64,000 nucleotides of DNA from Brevibacterium sp. CBA3109 (GCF_040256645.1 NZ_CP158281.1:3534001-3598000); one strand, 5' to 3'; counted from the stretch's first letter, positions 26,111 to 35,678 are shown. Numbers and translations: made by a program. Notes: generated by a model from the sequence alone, not told the origin.

Positions 26111-27073
26111 TCAGTCCTTCTGGATGTCCTGCGCGCCCTCCAGCACATCCGCGAGTTCGCCGAGCCACTGGGTGTACCCGTCGTAGGTGTAGGCGCGCTT
26201 ATCGTCCCAGGTCCCGAGCTGTTTGTGCTTGACCGGGAGCAGACTTGTGAAGATGGGGTTGTCCTCGTAGTCAGTCGAGGCGTCGTGGATGAGCATGACG
26301 TCTGCCGGGTAGTCGCTGATCTTCTCCCAGGAGACTTCGGCCCAGCTTGTGTCCGCTCCTGACTCGGGACCGACGAGGTTCAGTCCGTCATCGGTGAGCA
26401 TCTTCGCAACTCCCAGCTCCTTGGCTGTGTAGTTGATCTCGGCGCTGAAGTTCGCGAGCAGGACGGTCAGCCAGTCCTTGTCGGCGGTGATGTCGCGAAT
26501 TCTCTGCCGAGCGGCATCGAATGCTTTGCGCTGCTGTGCAATCTCTCCCGTCTTGGTGTCCTTGCCGAGCGCTTGTGCGATCGCGGCGTACTGGGCGAAC
26601 ATGCCGTCCGGCGTTCCTCCGGCGAGCTTGACTGGCACAAATGGAACGAGCGCGCTCACTTGGTCGCTGAGCTTGTCCTCCCACCACGTCCAGCCGTCGC
26701 CCTTGTCGTTGCCATAAGCGATGATGATGTCGGGATTCGTCGCCGCGAGGGCTTCGAGGTCCAACTCCATATCGGTACCGACAACCTCCACTCCCGTCTG
26801 ATCGAACGACTTCCCCGGGGACTCATTCTGACCGAAGCCGTAGACGGCCACCGGTTTGATTCCATACGGGGCGAGCGCCGCGGCGGAGTAGAAGTCCATC
26901 GCGATCCGTTCAACCGGACGGTCAAGTTCAATGGTGACTGCGTCATAACCGTCCGGACTGTAGGAGAAACCCTTTGTCCCGGTTGTCGTTACGGCTTCGC
27001 TCTCGGGGCTGCCGCATGCGGCAAGGGCGAATGGGGCGAGTACGGATAGTGCGAGCAGTTGACGGCGGCGCAT
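26111..27073 (-). CDS. Iron-siderophore ABC transporter substrate-binding lipoprotein
   Basis: A 320-residue FecB/FepB-type binding protein. The signal peptide ends at lipobox LAAC (Cys20), so it would be lipid-anchored outside the membrane. Typical sequence follows: PVERIAMDFYSAAALAPYGIKPVAVYG and LAATNPDIIIAYGNDKG, with a C-terminal lobe containing WAEVSWEKISDYPADVMLI. It delivers ferric siderophore to a permease, but no permease or ATPase gene is adjacent. GGAAGG precedes the ATG. It diverges from the siderophore-interacting flavoprotein gene 459 bases away, suggesting shared iron control. Confidence 0.88.
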   Translation of the reverse strand: MRRRQLLALSVLAPFALAACGSPESEAVTTTGTKGFSYSPDGYDAVTIELDRPVERIAMDFYSAAALAPYGIKPVAVYGFGQNESPGKSFDQTGVEVVGTDMELDLEALAATNPDIIIAYGNDKGDGWTWWEDKLSDQVSALVPFVPVKLAGGTPDGMFAQYAAIAQALGKDTKTGEIAQQRKAFDAARQRIRDITADKDWLTVLLANFSAEINYTAKELGVAKMLTDDGLNLVGPESGADTSWAEVSWEKISDYPADVMLIHDASTDYEDNPIFTSLLPVKHKQLGTWDDKRAYTYDGYTQWLGELADVLEGAQDIQKD

Positions 27074-27178
27074 GGATGACCTTCCGGTGTTCGTCTGTGT
27101 TGAGATCGTTGGAATCGAATGAGGCTTGGATCATGAGTCGTTCGGGCCGCTCACCGCCGGCACAGGCGCTGAGCAGAA

Positions 27179-27290
27179 TCGCTGTTCGGTGACGGCACTG
27201 TTATGTGACACCTCTGCTGAGCGACGGCACGGTTGAACGACAGCACGATTGGGCGACAGCACGATTGGGCGACCGCACGATTGGGCGACG
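27179..27290. repeat. Seven-copy 16-bp degenerate tandem repeat
   Basis: Seven consecutive 16-base units run at 27179, 27195, 27211, 27227, 27243, 27259 and 27275. The last four are nearly identical (consensus GCACGATTGGGCGACR) and the first three are decayed but keep the 16-base phase and the GACG/GACA end. There are no unique spacers, so this is a minisatellite and not a CRISPR array. Confidence 0.85.
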
Positions 27291-27401
27291 GCGCATGACC
27301 ACGTGTTTCGGCCTCAGCCCGAAGCTGATCACTTCGCCTGACGCGCAGCTGATCGTCACCGAGCTGCGCCCCTGGCGCCTGTCGAGAACACCGTAGCACT
27401 A

Positions 27402-27420
27402 TTTGGACAGGCTATCCTTA
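27402..27420. promoter_or_regulatory. Candidate IdeR/DtxR iron box
   Basis: TTTGGACAGGCTATCCTTA matches 14 of 19 positions of the DtxR/IdeR consensus TTAGGTTAGGCTAACCTAA as I recall it. It lies 113 bases before the siderophore-interacting protein gene and on the upstream side of the binding-protein gene, as expected for iron-repressed uptake genes. Confidence 0.6.
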
Positions 27421-27532
27421 CTAAGTTGACGTAGACTCGTCCGAGAACGTTGCACCACATCGCCTGCAGAGAGTATTTTTATGCAGCGACCGTACCGAGT
27501 TCCCCGTCACGACGAGGACACAAGGAGCACCT

Positions 27533-28537
27533 GTGTCACAAGCACCCATCACCGCCTTCGAAGCCACCGTCATCGGCATCGAAGATCTCAGTCCCATTTA
27601 CCGTCGCGTCACCTTCGGCGGTGAGGGTCTCAGAGACTTCGGATGCAGCGGTCACCCGCGTGACCTGCGGTTCAAACTCATCATCCCCTCGGCCGGCGCC
27701 ACGAAGCCGACGCTCGACCTGCTCCGCTTCCTCGATGAGCAGGACCCCGATTCCGGCATGTCCTGGTATCAGGCATGGCTGCAGCTCGATCCGGATGTGC
27801 GCGGTGAAATGCGCACCTACACTGTGCGCGAATGGCGAGACGCAGCCTGTGAGCTCGTCGTCGACATGGTTCTCCACACCGATGATCAGGGCCACTCGGG
27901 CCCAGCTGCTGCCTGGGCACAGAACGCCGAGGTCGGACACAGTCTGCACATCATCGGTCCATCCCGTCATGCCGAAGGGCCAACTCCCGGCATCGAGTTC
28001 GCACCGGCGGATGCTGACACCATCCTCCTCGCCGGAGACGAGACCGCGGTGCCCGCGATCGCTTCGATTCTTGAGTCACTCAAGGGCGCCGAGGTGCAGG
28101 GCAAAGCGATTCTCGAGGTACCGACCGCCGAGGATGCTCTCGAGCTGGACGCTCCCGCAGGCTTCGATATCCAGTGGCTGCCCCGTGGCACTGCTGACTA
28201 TGGTCAACTGCTTGAGCCGGCCGTCCGTGACGCCGTCCGCGTCGGGAACCGGGCCCTCGCCGAGGTGGGCGCGGGTGGCCCAAGCGGACGGCCCGTTGAG
28301 CTCGACGACGTCAACATCGACAAAGAGATCCTCTGGGACGTGCCGACCGCACTCACGCAGGCCGCTCAAGGCAGTTCGAGTGGTACCGAAAGGAATGCCC
28401 GTCCGTTCTACGCATGGATCGCGGGTGAGGCCGGTCCGGTCAAACGCCTGCGTCGCTACCTCGTCCAGGAGGTCGGCGTCGATCGTCATCAGATCGCGTT
28501 CATGGGCTATTGGCGTCAGGGCAAAGCCGAGGGCTGA
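27533..28537 (+). CDS. Siderophore-interacting protein (FAD-dependent ferric-siderophore reductase)
   Basis: A 334-residue SIP-family flavoprotein (ViuB/YqjH type) that reduces ferric siderophore in the cytoplasm to release iron. The FAD-binding barrel shows MRTYTVREWR and VDMVLHTDDQGHSGPAAAWA; the NAD(P)-binding half begins ILLAGDETAVPAIASIL and ends FYAWIAGEAGPVKRLRRYL, HQIAFMGYWRQG. The start is GTG with AAGGAG six bases upstream. An iron-box-like site lies upstream, and the siderophore-binding lipoprotein gene is divergent. Confidence 0.93.
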   Translation: MSQAPITAFEATVIGIEDLSPIYRRVTFGGEGLRDFGCSGHPRDLRFKLIIPSAGATKPTLDLLRFLDEQDPDSGMSWYQAWLQLDPDVRGEMRTYTVREWRDAACELVVDMVLHTDDQGHSGPAAAWAQNAEVGHSLHIIGPSRHAEGPTPGIEFAPADADTILLAGDETAVPAIASILESLKGAEVQGKAILEVPTAEDALELDAPAGFDIQWLPRGTADYGQLLEPAVRDAVRVGNRALAEVGAGGPSGRPVELDDVNIDKEILWDVPTALTQAAQGSSSGTERNARPFYAWIAGEAGPVKRLRRYLVQEVGVDRHQIAFMGYWRQGKAEG

Positions 28538-28727
28538 ACGCGTTCACCAAGCGGCGGCTCCCTGTTTCCGTGCAGAACACAACGCCTGCGGGACATTGCC
28601 CTCAAATCGTCTAGTCGATTGCAGCAGCGCATCTCAGACCTGAAGGACAATCGAGTCGCCCCTTGTCGATCGGATATTCCAGCACCGCAGGTAATCGATG
28701 GATGCCAGAGCTGGCCCTCTTCCTCGA

Positions 28728-30485
28728 TCAGTCCTCGAAGAGCGTGTCGATGACTTCTTGAGCCACGAATCTCGCGTGCAGTATCGGTCTTCTGGCTGGG
28801 TCGATAGATGCTGGAGGCACCCATGCAGGTCTTCCGTCTTTGAGCATCACGGTCTCCCAATCCGATCTGTCCAGTAGGTGGTGATGGGCGGAGCAACTGA
28901 GCATCATATTGTTGATGTCGGTCTTGCCCTGTTGCGCCCATTCGACAATATGGTGGGCATCGCACCAGCCCGGCGGAGAATCGCATCCGGGGAAGGTGCA
29001 TCCCTGGTCACGGGCGGTGAGAATCGCGATCTGCTTCGCATTCGCGAACCGATTCTCTGTCGCTACCTGCATTGTCTTGGCCTTTTCGGATACGAGTTCA
29101 AAGAAGACTGCGCCGTTGAGACCATTTCGGGCAAGTTCGCTGATGGGGATCGGGTTTTCGCTGCCGGTTGAACCAGCACCTGTCCCTTTCGCGAGGTCTT
29201 CGGCCTTCGCGGTGACGACCAGAGCATATTGGGAGCCTTGGCCGGTACGTGTCATGTCGATTCTGCCGATCAGAGTAGCGAAGCGTTCGTAGATCCACTC
29301 TTGGGCGGTCAGCTTCTGCCCCGTCATATCGACGAGGGTTCCGTCGTCGAGGACACCGAACTCGTTCGCGTCTGTTCCGTTGACAGAGGAAGGGTTCCCA
29401 CCTTCACTCGAATCTGAGCTGCCAGTATCGTTCTTGACGATCTTGGTTCTCGCGGTCAATAGCCCGTTGAGCTGACCACCAGTAACCGGATCGAGCAGGC
29501 CGGCTATTTCCCAGTCTCCACTCTCACGAACATGCATATTGATTTTGTACATCGAGCGATCCGAGGGGTCGGTAGGAGGCTTTCCATCCGGATCGATGTG
29601 GGCCAGAATGCGCGTGAAGATGGCGCGCAGGTCGTAGACCCTTACGCTCGGAGCTTTGTCGATGAGCGTCGTTTCGGCGTAATCACGATCTTTTTCACTG
29701 ACCCAGGTCGGCAGCTTCTTCAAGCAGTCTTTGATGACTGTGGCCTGGTCGGCTGAGAGGCTGCCCTCGTTGAAGGCATCTGCGACCTTTGGGTACAGCG
29801 GTGGCTGCGCCTGCCCAGTGATCGTGATTCTGCCACCAAGATTCTTGGCCATATCGGTGCGACGGTTCGCTTCTCGGCTGGTGATGTTCAGCCTGTCCTG
29901 GATGAGTGCCTTCGTCGATTTCGCACCGTAGTCGGCGGGCGTTCCGACTCGTTCGCACACCGCCAGAGCCAAAGTGGATAGGGCCTCGTTGACTCTGCCA
30001 AGGGCTTCGAGGCCGTCGATGAGCTTGATCGCATCAGCTGGTCCAATCGCACGGTCGAAGGTTCGCAGTCCGTCTCGGAGCCCGTCCAACGCGGTGAGAC
30101 TGTTCGTGACTTCGGGAGCGAATCGTGAAAGATCTGTCCACTCTTCATTCGACAGCAATGGATGAGGGCTGGGGCTACCGGAGCCGGAACCAGAGGGATC
30201 TGAGTCGTCGACCGAGGCATCGACAGCTGGAGCCGTACTGGCCGCAGCAGGGCCATCGTAGGCCTCCGACTCGACGCTGTCCCCCGACTCACTCGGCTCG
30301 CCCGTCGGCACGGCCGCGAGGGATTCGAATTTCTCTGCAAGAGGGTGGCCGGTCAGGTCGAGGTTGGAATCTTTGAGCTGATCGAACAAGGAAGCATCAG
30401 CAGCACCGGAACCGGGGCGTGGGTCACGCTCTTCCGAGTTCTCTGGTGTGCGGTCGGGGGTGAGAGTCATGGTACTCAAGTCCAT
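28728..30485 (-). CDS. DUF222 / HNH endonuclease protein (13E12-repeat family)
   Basis: A 585-residue protein. The acidic N-terminus (to about 115) is low complexity, DUF222 follows, and the C-terminus has an HNH nuclease-like site: CTFPGCDSPPGWCDAHHIVEW, then CSAHHHLLDRSDWETV. Two Cys pairs frame a zinc site around the HH. These proteins are numerous in actinobacteria; they are suspected DNA nucleases but their role is unclear. Starts at TTG 30515, ATG 30485 and ATG 30470 are all in frame; 30485 is chosen for its distance from the TATAAT box. Base composition looks more AT-rich than the neighbours, and the 11-mer common elsewhere is absent, hinting at transfer. Confidence 0.85.
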   Translation of the reverse strand: MDLSTMTLTPDRTPENSEERDPRPGSGAADASLFDQLKDSNLDLTGHPLAEKFESLAAVPTGEPSESGDSVESEAYDGPAAASTAPAVDASVDDSDPSGSGSGSPSPHPLLSNEEWTDLSRFAPEVTNSLTALDGLRDGLRTFDRAIGPADAIKLIDGLEALGRVNEALSTLALAVCERVGTPADYGAKSTKALIQDRLNITSREANRRTDMAKNLGGRITITGQAQPPLYPKVADAFNEGSLSADQATVIKDCLKKLPTWVSEKDRDYAETTLIDKAPSVRVYDLRAIFTRILAHIDPDGKPPTDPSDRSMYKINMHVRESGDWEIAGLLDPVTGGQLNGLLTARTKIVKNDTGSSDSSEGGNPSSVNGTDANEFGVLDDGTLVDMTGQKLTAQEWIYERFATLIGRIDMTRTGQGSQYALVVTAKAEDLAKGTGAGSTGSENPIPISELARNGLNGAVFFELVSEKAKTMQVATENRFANAKQIAILTARDQGCTFPGCDSPPGWCDAHHIVEWAQQGKTDINNMMLSCSAHHHLLDRSDWETVMLKDGRPAWVPPASIDPARRPILHARFVAQEVIDTLFED

Positions 30486-30514
30486 TCGCCAACATCGTTG
30501 TTGCTCTTCTCTCA

Positions 30515-30520
30515 ATTATA
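30515..30520 (-). promoter_or_regulatory. -10 box TATAAT of the HNH gene
   Basis: On the minus strand TATAAT (30520 to 30515) lies about 30 bases before the chosen ATG. It is the only perfect -10 hexamer I noticed next to a gene start here; no good -35 is visible. Confidence 0.45.
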
Positions 30521-30716
30521 CATTCATTTCACCTCGTTGCACCCTTAGTTTCGAATCTTGTTCGCTCATTCTTTCATTAGCGTATCAATTGATGCCCCGA
30601 AATTCTGGCGATATTCGCAACACCCCAGGTCAGAGAGTAGAACGACAACCGACCCCCGATAGCCAGACCTCCCCGCGGGCGTAGCCGGACCTCCACGAAG
30701 GCTGAGCACACGAAAA

Positions 30717-30754
30717 TGAGCCGGGACATTGTGTGATCACAATGTCCCGGCTCA
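30717..30754 (-). terminator. Rho-independent terminator of the FAD oxidase gene
   Basis: A perfect 17-bp stem, TGAGCCGGGACATTGTG, with a 4-base loop (TGAT), followed on the minus strand by TTTTCG. It lies 75 bases after the stop of the oxidase gene and should end the MFS-oxidase transcript. Confidence 0.88.
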
Positions 30755-30828
30755 AAACCGAACGCTGACCGCCTCAGATCTCAGCAGCCGCCTCAAACTG
30801 CGGCTCAGAAAAACCCAGCCCCAACCCC

Positions 30829-32250
30829 TCAGATCGCGCTGAGCATCTTCCCCGGGTTGAGGAGTCCCTGCGGGTCAAGCGCATTCTTCACAGCGATCTG
30901 GATTCGTCTCGAGCCCTCGTCGAGCTCGTTGTTCAGCCAATCGCGCTTGAGGTAGCCGACGCCATGTTCACCGGTGATCGTGCCGCCGAGCTCCAGGCCG
31001 ATGCGCATGATCTCGCCGAAGATCTCCTGCGCCTGCGCGGTCTGCTCCGCATCGTTGGCGTCGAAGAACACCGAGGGGTGGGTATTGCCGTCGCCGGCAT
31101 GGGCCACCAAGGCGATCATCAGACCCGAGGACTCCTGCAGCTCCTTCAACCGATCGCAGAACTCGGGCATCGCCATACGCGGCAGACACACATCGTCGAG
31201 CAGCTGCCCTCCCCCATGACTGTTGGCGAACTTCTCGTAGGCGGGCTGGATCATCCGTCGAGCGGCGATGAGCGCAGCCGAATCGCTCGGATCATCCGAA
31301 TACGCGACGTCGAGTGCACCACAGGCCTCGGCCACCTCGGCGAACTGGGCCATGACCTCTTGCGAATCCGCAGGATTCTGGTCGACCTGCATGATGAGCA
31401 TCGAACCCGCATCACCGTCGAGCCCGAAGTCACCGAATTCGTTGAGCATCTTCAGGCTGGAGGAATCGAGGAATTCCATGAGGCTCGGCACGCCGCCGGC
31501 ACCCATGAAGTCCGCAACCGTCTGCAGGCCGGAGCGCTCGTCGGGGAAGGTCGCGACCGCGGTGAATGGGTCGGGCAGCTTCGGAATCAGGCGCAGGGTC
31601 GCCTCGACGACGATGCCCAACGTGCCTTCGGAGCCGACGAACAGGTGGCGCATGTCGAGTCCGGCCACGCCCTTCGCTGTTTGCGGGCCCAGCTTCGTCA
31701 GCGTGCCATCGGCCAGAACAACGGTGAGGCTGCGAACATAATCCCTGGTCACGCCATACTTAACGCAGCACAGGCCGCCCGCATTGGTGGCGATGTTCCC
31801 ACCGATCGATGACAGCGCGACCGACCCCGGATCGGGCGGGTAGGACAGTCCGAAGGGTGCGAGATGATCCTTGAGGTCCTGGTTGATGATTCCGGGCTGG
31901 ACGGTGACGAGTCGTTCGGCCTCGTTGACGGACACGACGTCCTTCATCCGCGAGACGTTGAGCAGGATCGCCCCAGGTGAGCCGTTCGCTCCACCCGAGA
32001 TCCCCGAGCGGGCACCCTGCGGGACGACGGGCACTCCATACTCACTGGCGAAGCGCATGACTTCCTGAACATCGGCCGCCGAGGTGGCCCTGACCAGAGC
32101 GATCGCCCCTTCGTGGGGGCAGAACAGCGCCTCGTCACGGGCGTGGGCCTCGATGACGTCGGGATCCGTCGTCAGCGCCCCTTCACCCAACCGCGCCGCC
32201 AGCGCTTCGAGTTCGGCCGGTCCCACACTGGTCTGGTTCTGTACTGTCAT
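30829..32250 (-). CDS. FAD-linked 2-hydroxyacid oxidase/dehydrogenase (GlcD-like)
   Basis: A 473-residue enzyme of the VAO/FAD-binding type 4 family. The FAD cradle reads VPVVPQGARSGISGGANG (about 75-92) and DPGSVALSSIGGNIATNAGG, with FVGSEGTLGIVVEATLRL. The C-terminal cap has VAHAGDGNTHPSVFF and ITGEHGVGYLKR, with the His residues that place the substrate. Substrates of relatives are glycolate, D-lactate or D-2-hydroxyglutarate. It is 82 bases downstream of an MFS carrier gene on the same strand, likely one transcript for uptake and oxidation of a hydroxyacid. No GlcE or GlcF subunit is present. Confidence 0.9.
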   Translation of the reverse strand: MTVQNQTSVGPAELEALAARLGEGALTTDPDVIEAHARDEALFCPHEGAIALVRATSAADVQEVMRFASEYGVPVVPQGARSGISGGANGSPGAILLNVSRMKDVVSVNEAERLVTVQPGIINQDLKDHLAPFGLSYPPDPGSVALSSIGGNIATNAGGLCCVKYGVTRDYVRSLTVVLADGTLTKLGPQTAKGVAGLDMRHLFVGSEGTLGIVVEATLRLIPKLPDPFTAVATFPDERSGLQTVADFMGAGGVPSLMEFLDSSSLKMLNEFGDFGLDGDAGSMLIMQVDQNPADSQEVMAQFAEVAEACGALDVAYSDDPSDSAALIAARRMIQPAYEKFANSHGGGQLLDDVCLPRMAMPEFCDRLKELQESSGLMIALVAHAGDGNTHPSVFFDANDAEQTAQAQEIFGEIMRIGLELGGTITGEHGVGYLKRDWLNNELDEGSRRIQIAVKNALDPQGLLNPGKMLSAI

Positions 32251-32332
32251 GACATCCTTCCGAACGGAACTGCCGGGGTGGTCACGACCGCCTCGGCGAC
32301 TGTCTGCTTGTGACGATCGAGCCCATTCGGCC

Positions 32333-33700
32333 CTACTTCGTCATCTCCGGATTCACCTTATCCGGCGCGGGAGCGGACTTGAGGATGAGGGTGACGATTC
32401 CGGCGGCGACCATGGCGGCGCCGACGACCCACATGCCTGCGTTCTGGGTTCCGGTGAGCTCGGCGAGTCCGCCGGTGATGTAGGGAGCGAAGAATCCGGC
32501 GGAGTTGCCCAGCGAATTGATCAGCGCGAGACCTGCGGCGGCTCCGGCACCGGCGAGGAAGGTCTGCGGCAGGGGCCAGAAGGTCGGAAGTGCGGCGCAG
32601 ATGGCCATGCAGGTGATGGTCACCGCGATCATCGTGGTGAACGGCGAGCTCAGATACAGGGCGATCGGGATCGTGACGCCGCCGATGAAGAGCGGAATCG
32701 CGACGTGCCAGACGCGCTCATTGGTCCTGTCCCCATGCCGGGACCAGAAGTACATGGCGAAGGCACCGAATACATAGGGAATGGCCGTGATGAAGCCGAT
32801 CTCGACGATCGAGTATTCGACGCCGAAGGTCTCCTGGAAGCCGGAGATGATGGTCGGAAGGAAGAAGCTCATCGCGTAGAGGCCGTAGACCATGCCGAAG
32901 TAGACGAAGGACAGCGCCCACACACGTGGCTGGAGCAGGGAGCGGCGGACCGGGTAGTGGAAGGTCGCGGACTTGCCCTTCTCCTCGGCGTCCATCTTCG
33001 ACTGCAGCCAGTTCCTCTCCTCAGGCGAGAGCCATTTGGCATCGCGGGGGTGATCGGTGAGGTAGAAGATGCACATGATGCCGAGCAGGACCGCGGGCAC
33101 GCCCTCGACGATGAACATGAAGCGCCAGCCGGCGAAGTTCTCGAAGATCGTATTGCCGCTCGAGATCAGCCACGAGGACAGCGGGGAGCCGATGACGCTG
33201 GACATCGGGATCGCGAGCATGAACAGCGCGGTGGCCCGTGCGCGCATGGAGGAGGGGAACCAGTAGGTGAGGTAGAGGATGACGCCCGGGAAGAACCCCG
33301 CCTCGGCGACGCCGAGGAGGAACCGCAGGAAGTAGAGCCATCCGTGGCTGGGCACGAACGCCATCGCCGCTGCCACGAGGCCCCAGCTGATGAGAATTCG
33401 TGCGAGCCAGATCCGAGCGCCGAACTTGTGCAGCGCGAGGTTCGAGGGCACCTCGAGGAGGAGGTAGCCGAAGAAGAAGATGCCGGCCGCGAACCCGAAC
33501 TGGGTGGCGGTCATCGCGAGGTCTTCGTTCATGCCACCCGGGCCCGCGATGCCGAGGTTGGTGCGGTCGAGGTAGTTGATGAAGTACATCGCGATGATGA
33601 ACGGAATCAACCGCACTGTGACCTTTCTCAGGGTCCGTTTCTCCATCGCGGAGTCACTCGGCGGTTGTTGGCTCACAGGTGGGTTCACCTCGGATGACAT
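32333..33700 (-). CDS. MFS transporter, anion:cation symporter (ACS) type
   Basis: A 455-residue 12-helix carrier. The first helix and loop read IIAMYFINYLDRTNLGIAGPGGMNEDLAMT, typical of ACS-family uptake carriers for organic anions (tartrate, phthalate, glucarate, 4-hydroxyphenylacetate); the RARATALF loop and LGVAEAGFFPGVILYL also fit. Starting at 33700 gives GAGGGAG upstream and avoids a 16-residue unconserved head. The neighbouring oxidase suggests a 2-hydroxyacid substrate. Confidence 0.9.
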   Translation of the reverse strand: MSSEVNPPVSQQPPSDSAMEKRTLRKVTVRLIPFIIAMYFINYLDRTNLGIAGPGGMNEDLAMTATQFGFAAGIFFFGYLLLEVPSNLALHKFGARIWLARILISWGLVAAAMAFVPSHGWLYFLRFLLGVAEAGFFPGVILYLTYWFPSSMRARATALFMLAIPMSSVIGSPLSSWLISSGNTIFENFAGWRFMFIVEGVPAVLLGIMCIFYLTDHPRDAKWLSPEERNWLQSKMDAEEKGKSATFHYPVRRSLLQPRVWALSFVYFGMVYGLYAMSFFLPTIISGFQETFGVEYSIVEIGFITAIPYVFGAFAMYFWSRHGDRTNERVWHVAIPLFIGGVTIPIALYLSSPFTTMIAVTITCMAICAALPTFWPLPQTFLAGAGAAAGLALINSLGNSAGFFAPYITGGLAELTGTQNAGMWVVGAAMVAAGIVTLILKSAPAPDKVNPEMTK

Positions 33701-33861
33701 GTGATCTCCCTCGATCAGGCTGAAGCCGCCGATGACGGCTCTAGGCACACTACGTCGAACACACTACATCAGCACTTGTTCAGGTTCCTAGAGATCGGCC
33801 GGATTCTACCGAATACCGGGACACAGGCACTGATGACGGTATTGACGCAGGCGCTGCCCAT

Positions 33862-33872
33862 CGCCGAGGTGG
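33862..33872 (+). repeat. Intergenic copy of the 11-mer CGCCGAGGTGG
   Basis: A plus-strand copy 22 bases before the small gene at 33894, between it and the divergent MFS gene. Confidence 0.6.
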
Positions 33873-33893
33873 GGCGGGGGCGAGCGAGCAGTC

Positions 33894-34097
33894 ATGATGT
33901 CCGCAGAGCGCGAGCAGTTCGCCGAACTCATGACCTCACATCAGGATGTGCTGTGGATCAGCAATGAGGGCGCAGGCGTCCTCCCCGAGATCGGCGGCCA
34001 GGTTTCCGGCGAACCCGATGGACGATTCGTTCTCGCGGTGGACGGTGAGGCAATCGCACTGACCGGGCCGCACGGTCAGAGCTACGAAGTGCTCTGA
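33894..34097 (+). CDS. Small hypothetical protein
   Basis: A 67-residue acidic soluble protein (EREQFAELMTSHQDVLWISN... ending [10 protein letters not shown]). No family recognised. Amino acid composition looks like a real protein, but no clear ribosome site precedes the ATG. Its last 16 bases overlap the end of the convergent SulP gene. Confidence 0.45.
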   Translation: MMSAEREQFAELMTSHQDVLWISNEGAGVLPEIGGQVSGEPDGRFVLAVDGEAIALTGPHGQSYEVL

Positions 34098-35605
34098 CCG
34101 CCGAGGCGGACGCGCATTCTGCGGCTGGCGTTGTTGAGTCCCACAATCTCTACGTGCTTTCCGTAGTGCTCGTACTTGTCGGTCACGGAGTCCAGGGCTG
34201 CGATCGTGGAGGCGTCCCAGAGGTGGGATCGGTGCATGTCGATGATGACGTGCTCCGGGTCTTCGGCGTAGTTGAACATCGTGTACAGGTCATTGGAGGA
34301 GGCGAAGAACAGTTCACCGTCAACGGTGTAACGGGCATTCTCACGCCCGTCGGCCTCAACGATCTTCCGGTCGACGCTGACGAAGTGGGCCACGCGGTTG
34401 GCGAAGGCGATCATCGCGACAAGCACGCCGAGAATGACTCCGATGGCCAGGTTGTTCGTCCACACGGTCGCGATCACCGTGACCAGCATGACCGTGGTCT
34501 CCGACTTCGGCATCCTCGCCAGAGTACTGGGGCGGATGGAGCGCCAGTCGAATGTCGCCCAGGACACGAAGATCATGATCGCCACAAGCGCGGCCATGGG
34601 GATCAGCGCAACGATGTCGCCGAGTACGACGACGAGGATGAGCAGGAAGACGCCGGCGCAGAACGTCGAGATCCGGGTCCGAGCCCCCGAGGCACGCACG
34701 TTGATCATGGTCTGACCGATCATGGCGCAGCCGCCCATGCCGCCGAAGAACCCGGTGACGATGTTGGCCACGCCCTGCGCCCAGGACTCGCGGGTCTTGT
34801 TCGAGTGGGTATCGGTGACATCGTCGACGAGTTTGGCCGTCATCAGGGATTCGAGCAGCCCGACGAGGGCCATCGCCAGCGCATAGGGGGCGATGACCTT
34901 CAGCGTCTCCAGTGTCAGCGGCACCTGCGGAATGAGCAGTGTCGGCAGGGACTCGGGCAGCTGACCCTTGTCCCCGACATTCGGCACATCCCAGGCGAAG
35001 GTCACGACGAGGAGAGTCAAGACGACGATGGCGACCAGAGGTGCTGGCACGATGGACGTGAAACGCGGGAGGAAGAAGACGATGATGAGACCGAGCAGGC
35101 ACAGCGGGTAGACCAGCCACGGGACGTTGATCAGTTCGGGCACCTGGGCCATGAAGATGAGAATGGCCAGTGCGTTGACGAAGCCGACCATGACCTGGCG
35201 CGGAATGAACCGCATGAGACGGGCGACTCCGACCAGTGCCAGAATCACCTGGAAGATGCCTGCCAGGATGACGGTGGCGATGAAATAGTCGGTGCCATGC
35301 GAGGCCACCAAGGGTGCGATGACGAGTGCAACCGCACCGGTCGCCGCGGAGATCATTGCTGGGCGTCCACCGAGGAACGCCACAGTCACGGCCATCGTGA
35401 ATGACGCGAAGAGCCCGACCCTCGGATCCACGCCGGCGATGACGGAGAAGGCAATCGCCTCTGGGATGAGCGCCAACCCGACGACCAGCCCGCCCAGGAT
35501 CTCGGTCTTGAGCCAGCGGGGCCGTTTCAGAGTCAGAAGCACACTCTGACGTTCTTCCGGTGTCGGAGAGCGCCGTGCACTGTCTGGAGGCAGGGTGGTT
35601 GACAC
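34082..35605 (-). CDS. SulP-family anion transporter with STAS domain
   Basis: A 507-residue transporter. The N-terminal pattern [32 protein letters not shown] is the SulP signature, about eleven to twelve helices follow, and a C-terminal STAS domain (about 420-505) contains [23 protein letters not shown]. Substrates of the family are sulfate, bicarbonate or dicarboxylates. The start is GTG with AGGAG seven bases upstream. It diverges from a MerR gene; the pair shares a 148-base promoter region. Confidence 0.92.
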   Translation of the reverse strand: MSTTLPPDSARRSPTPEERQSVLLTLKRPRWLKTEILGGLVVGLALIPEAIAFSVIAGVDPRVGLFASFTMAVTVAFLGGRPAMISAATGAVALVIAPLVASHGTDYFIATVILAGIFQVILALVGVARLMRFIPRQVMVGFVNALAILIFMAQVPELINVPWLVYPLCLLGLIIVFFLPRFTSIVPAPLVAIVVLTLLVVTFAWDVPNVGDKGQLPESLPTLLIPQVPLTLETLKVIAPYALAMALVGLLESLMTAKLVDDVTDTHSNKTRESWAQGVANIVTGFFGGMGGCAMIGQTMINVRASGARTRISTFCAGVFLLILVVVLGDIVALIPMAALVAIMIFVSWATFDWRSIRPSTLARMPKSETTVMLVTVIATVWTNNLAIGVILGVLVAMIAFANRVAHFVSVDRKIVEADGRENARYTVDGELFFASSNDLYTMFNYAEDPEHVIIDMHRSHLWDASTIAALDSVTDKYEHYGKHVEIVGLNNASRRMRVRLGGQSTS

Positions 35606-35678
35606 AGGGGTCTCCTAGGAGCAGGAAGTGGGGTGGCGCCGTGAACCTTCACGGCGTGTCAGAGTTCGTGATCAACAT

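Larger units (their letters stand above)
27074..27532. other. Divergent intergenic region between iron-uptake genes
   Basis: This 459-base spacer holds the seven-unit 16-bp repeat at 27179-27290 and the IdeR/DtxR-like site at 27402-27420. I see no convincing coding frame in the remainder. Confidence 0.7.
30486..30828. other. Intergenic region upstream of the HNH gene
   Basis: This 343-base stretch is AT-rich near the HNH gene (with a -10 box) and ends in the terminator of the oxidase gene at 30717-30754. No credible gene is seen in it. Confidence 0.65.

Noticed and set aside
27179..27290. CRISPR array
   Set aside because: Units are contiguous 16-mers without unique spacers, repeats are too short, and no cas gene is present.
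32084..33697. Long plus-strand frame of over 530 codons antisense to the MFS carrier and oxidase genes
   Set aside because: It mirrors high-GC codon structure of the true minus-strand genes; composition is extremely acidic/Arg-rich with no recognisable domain.
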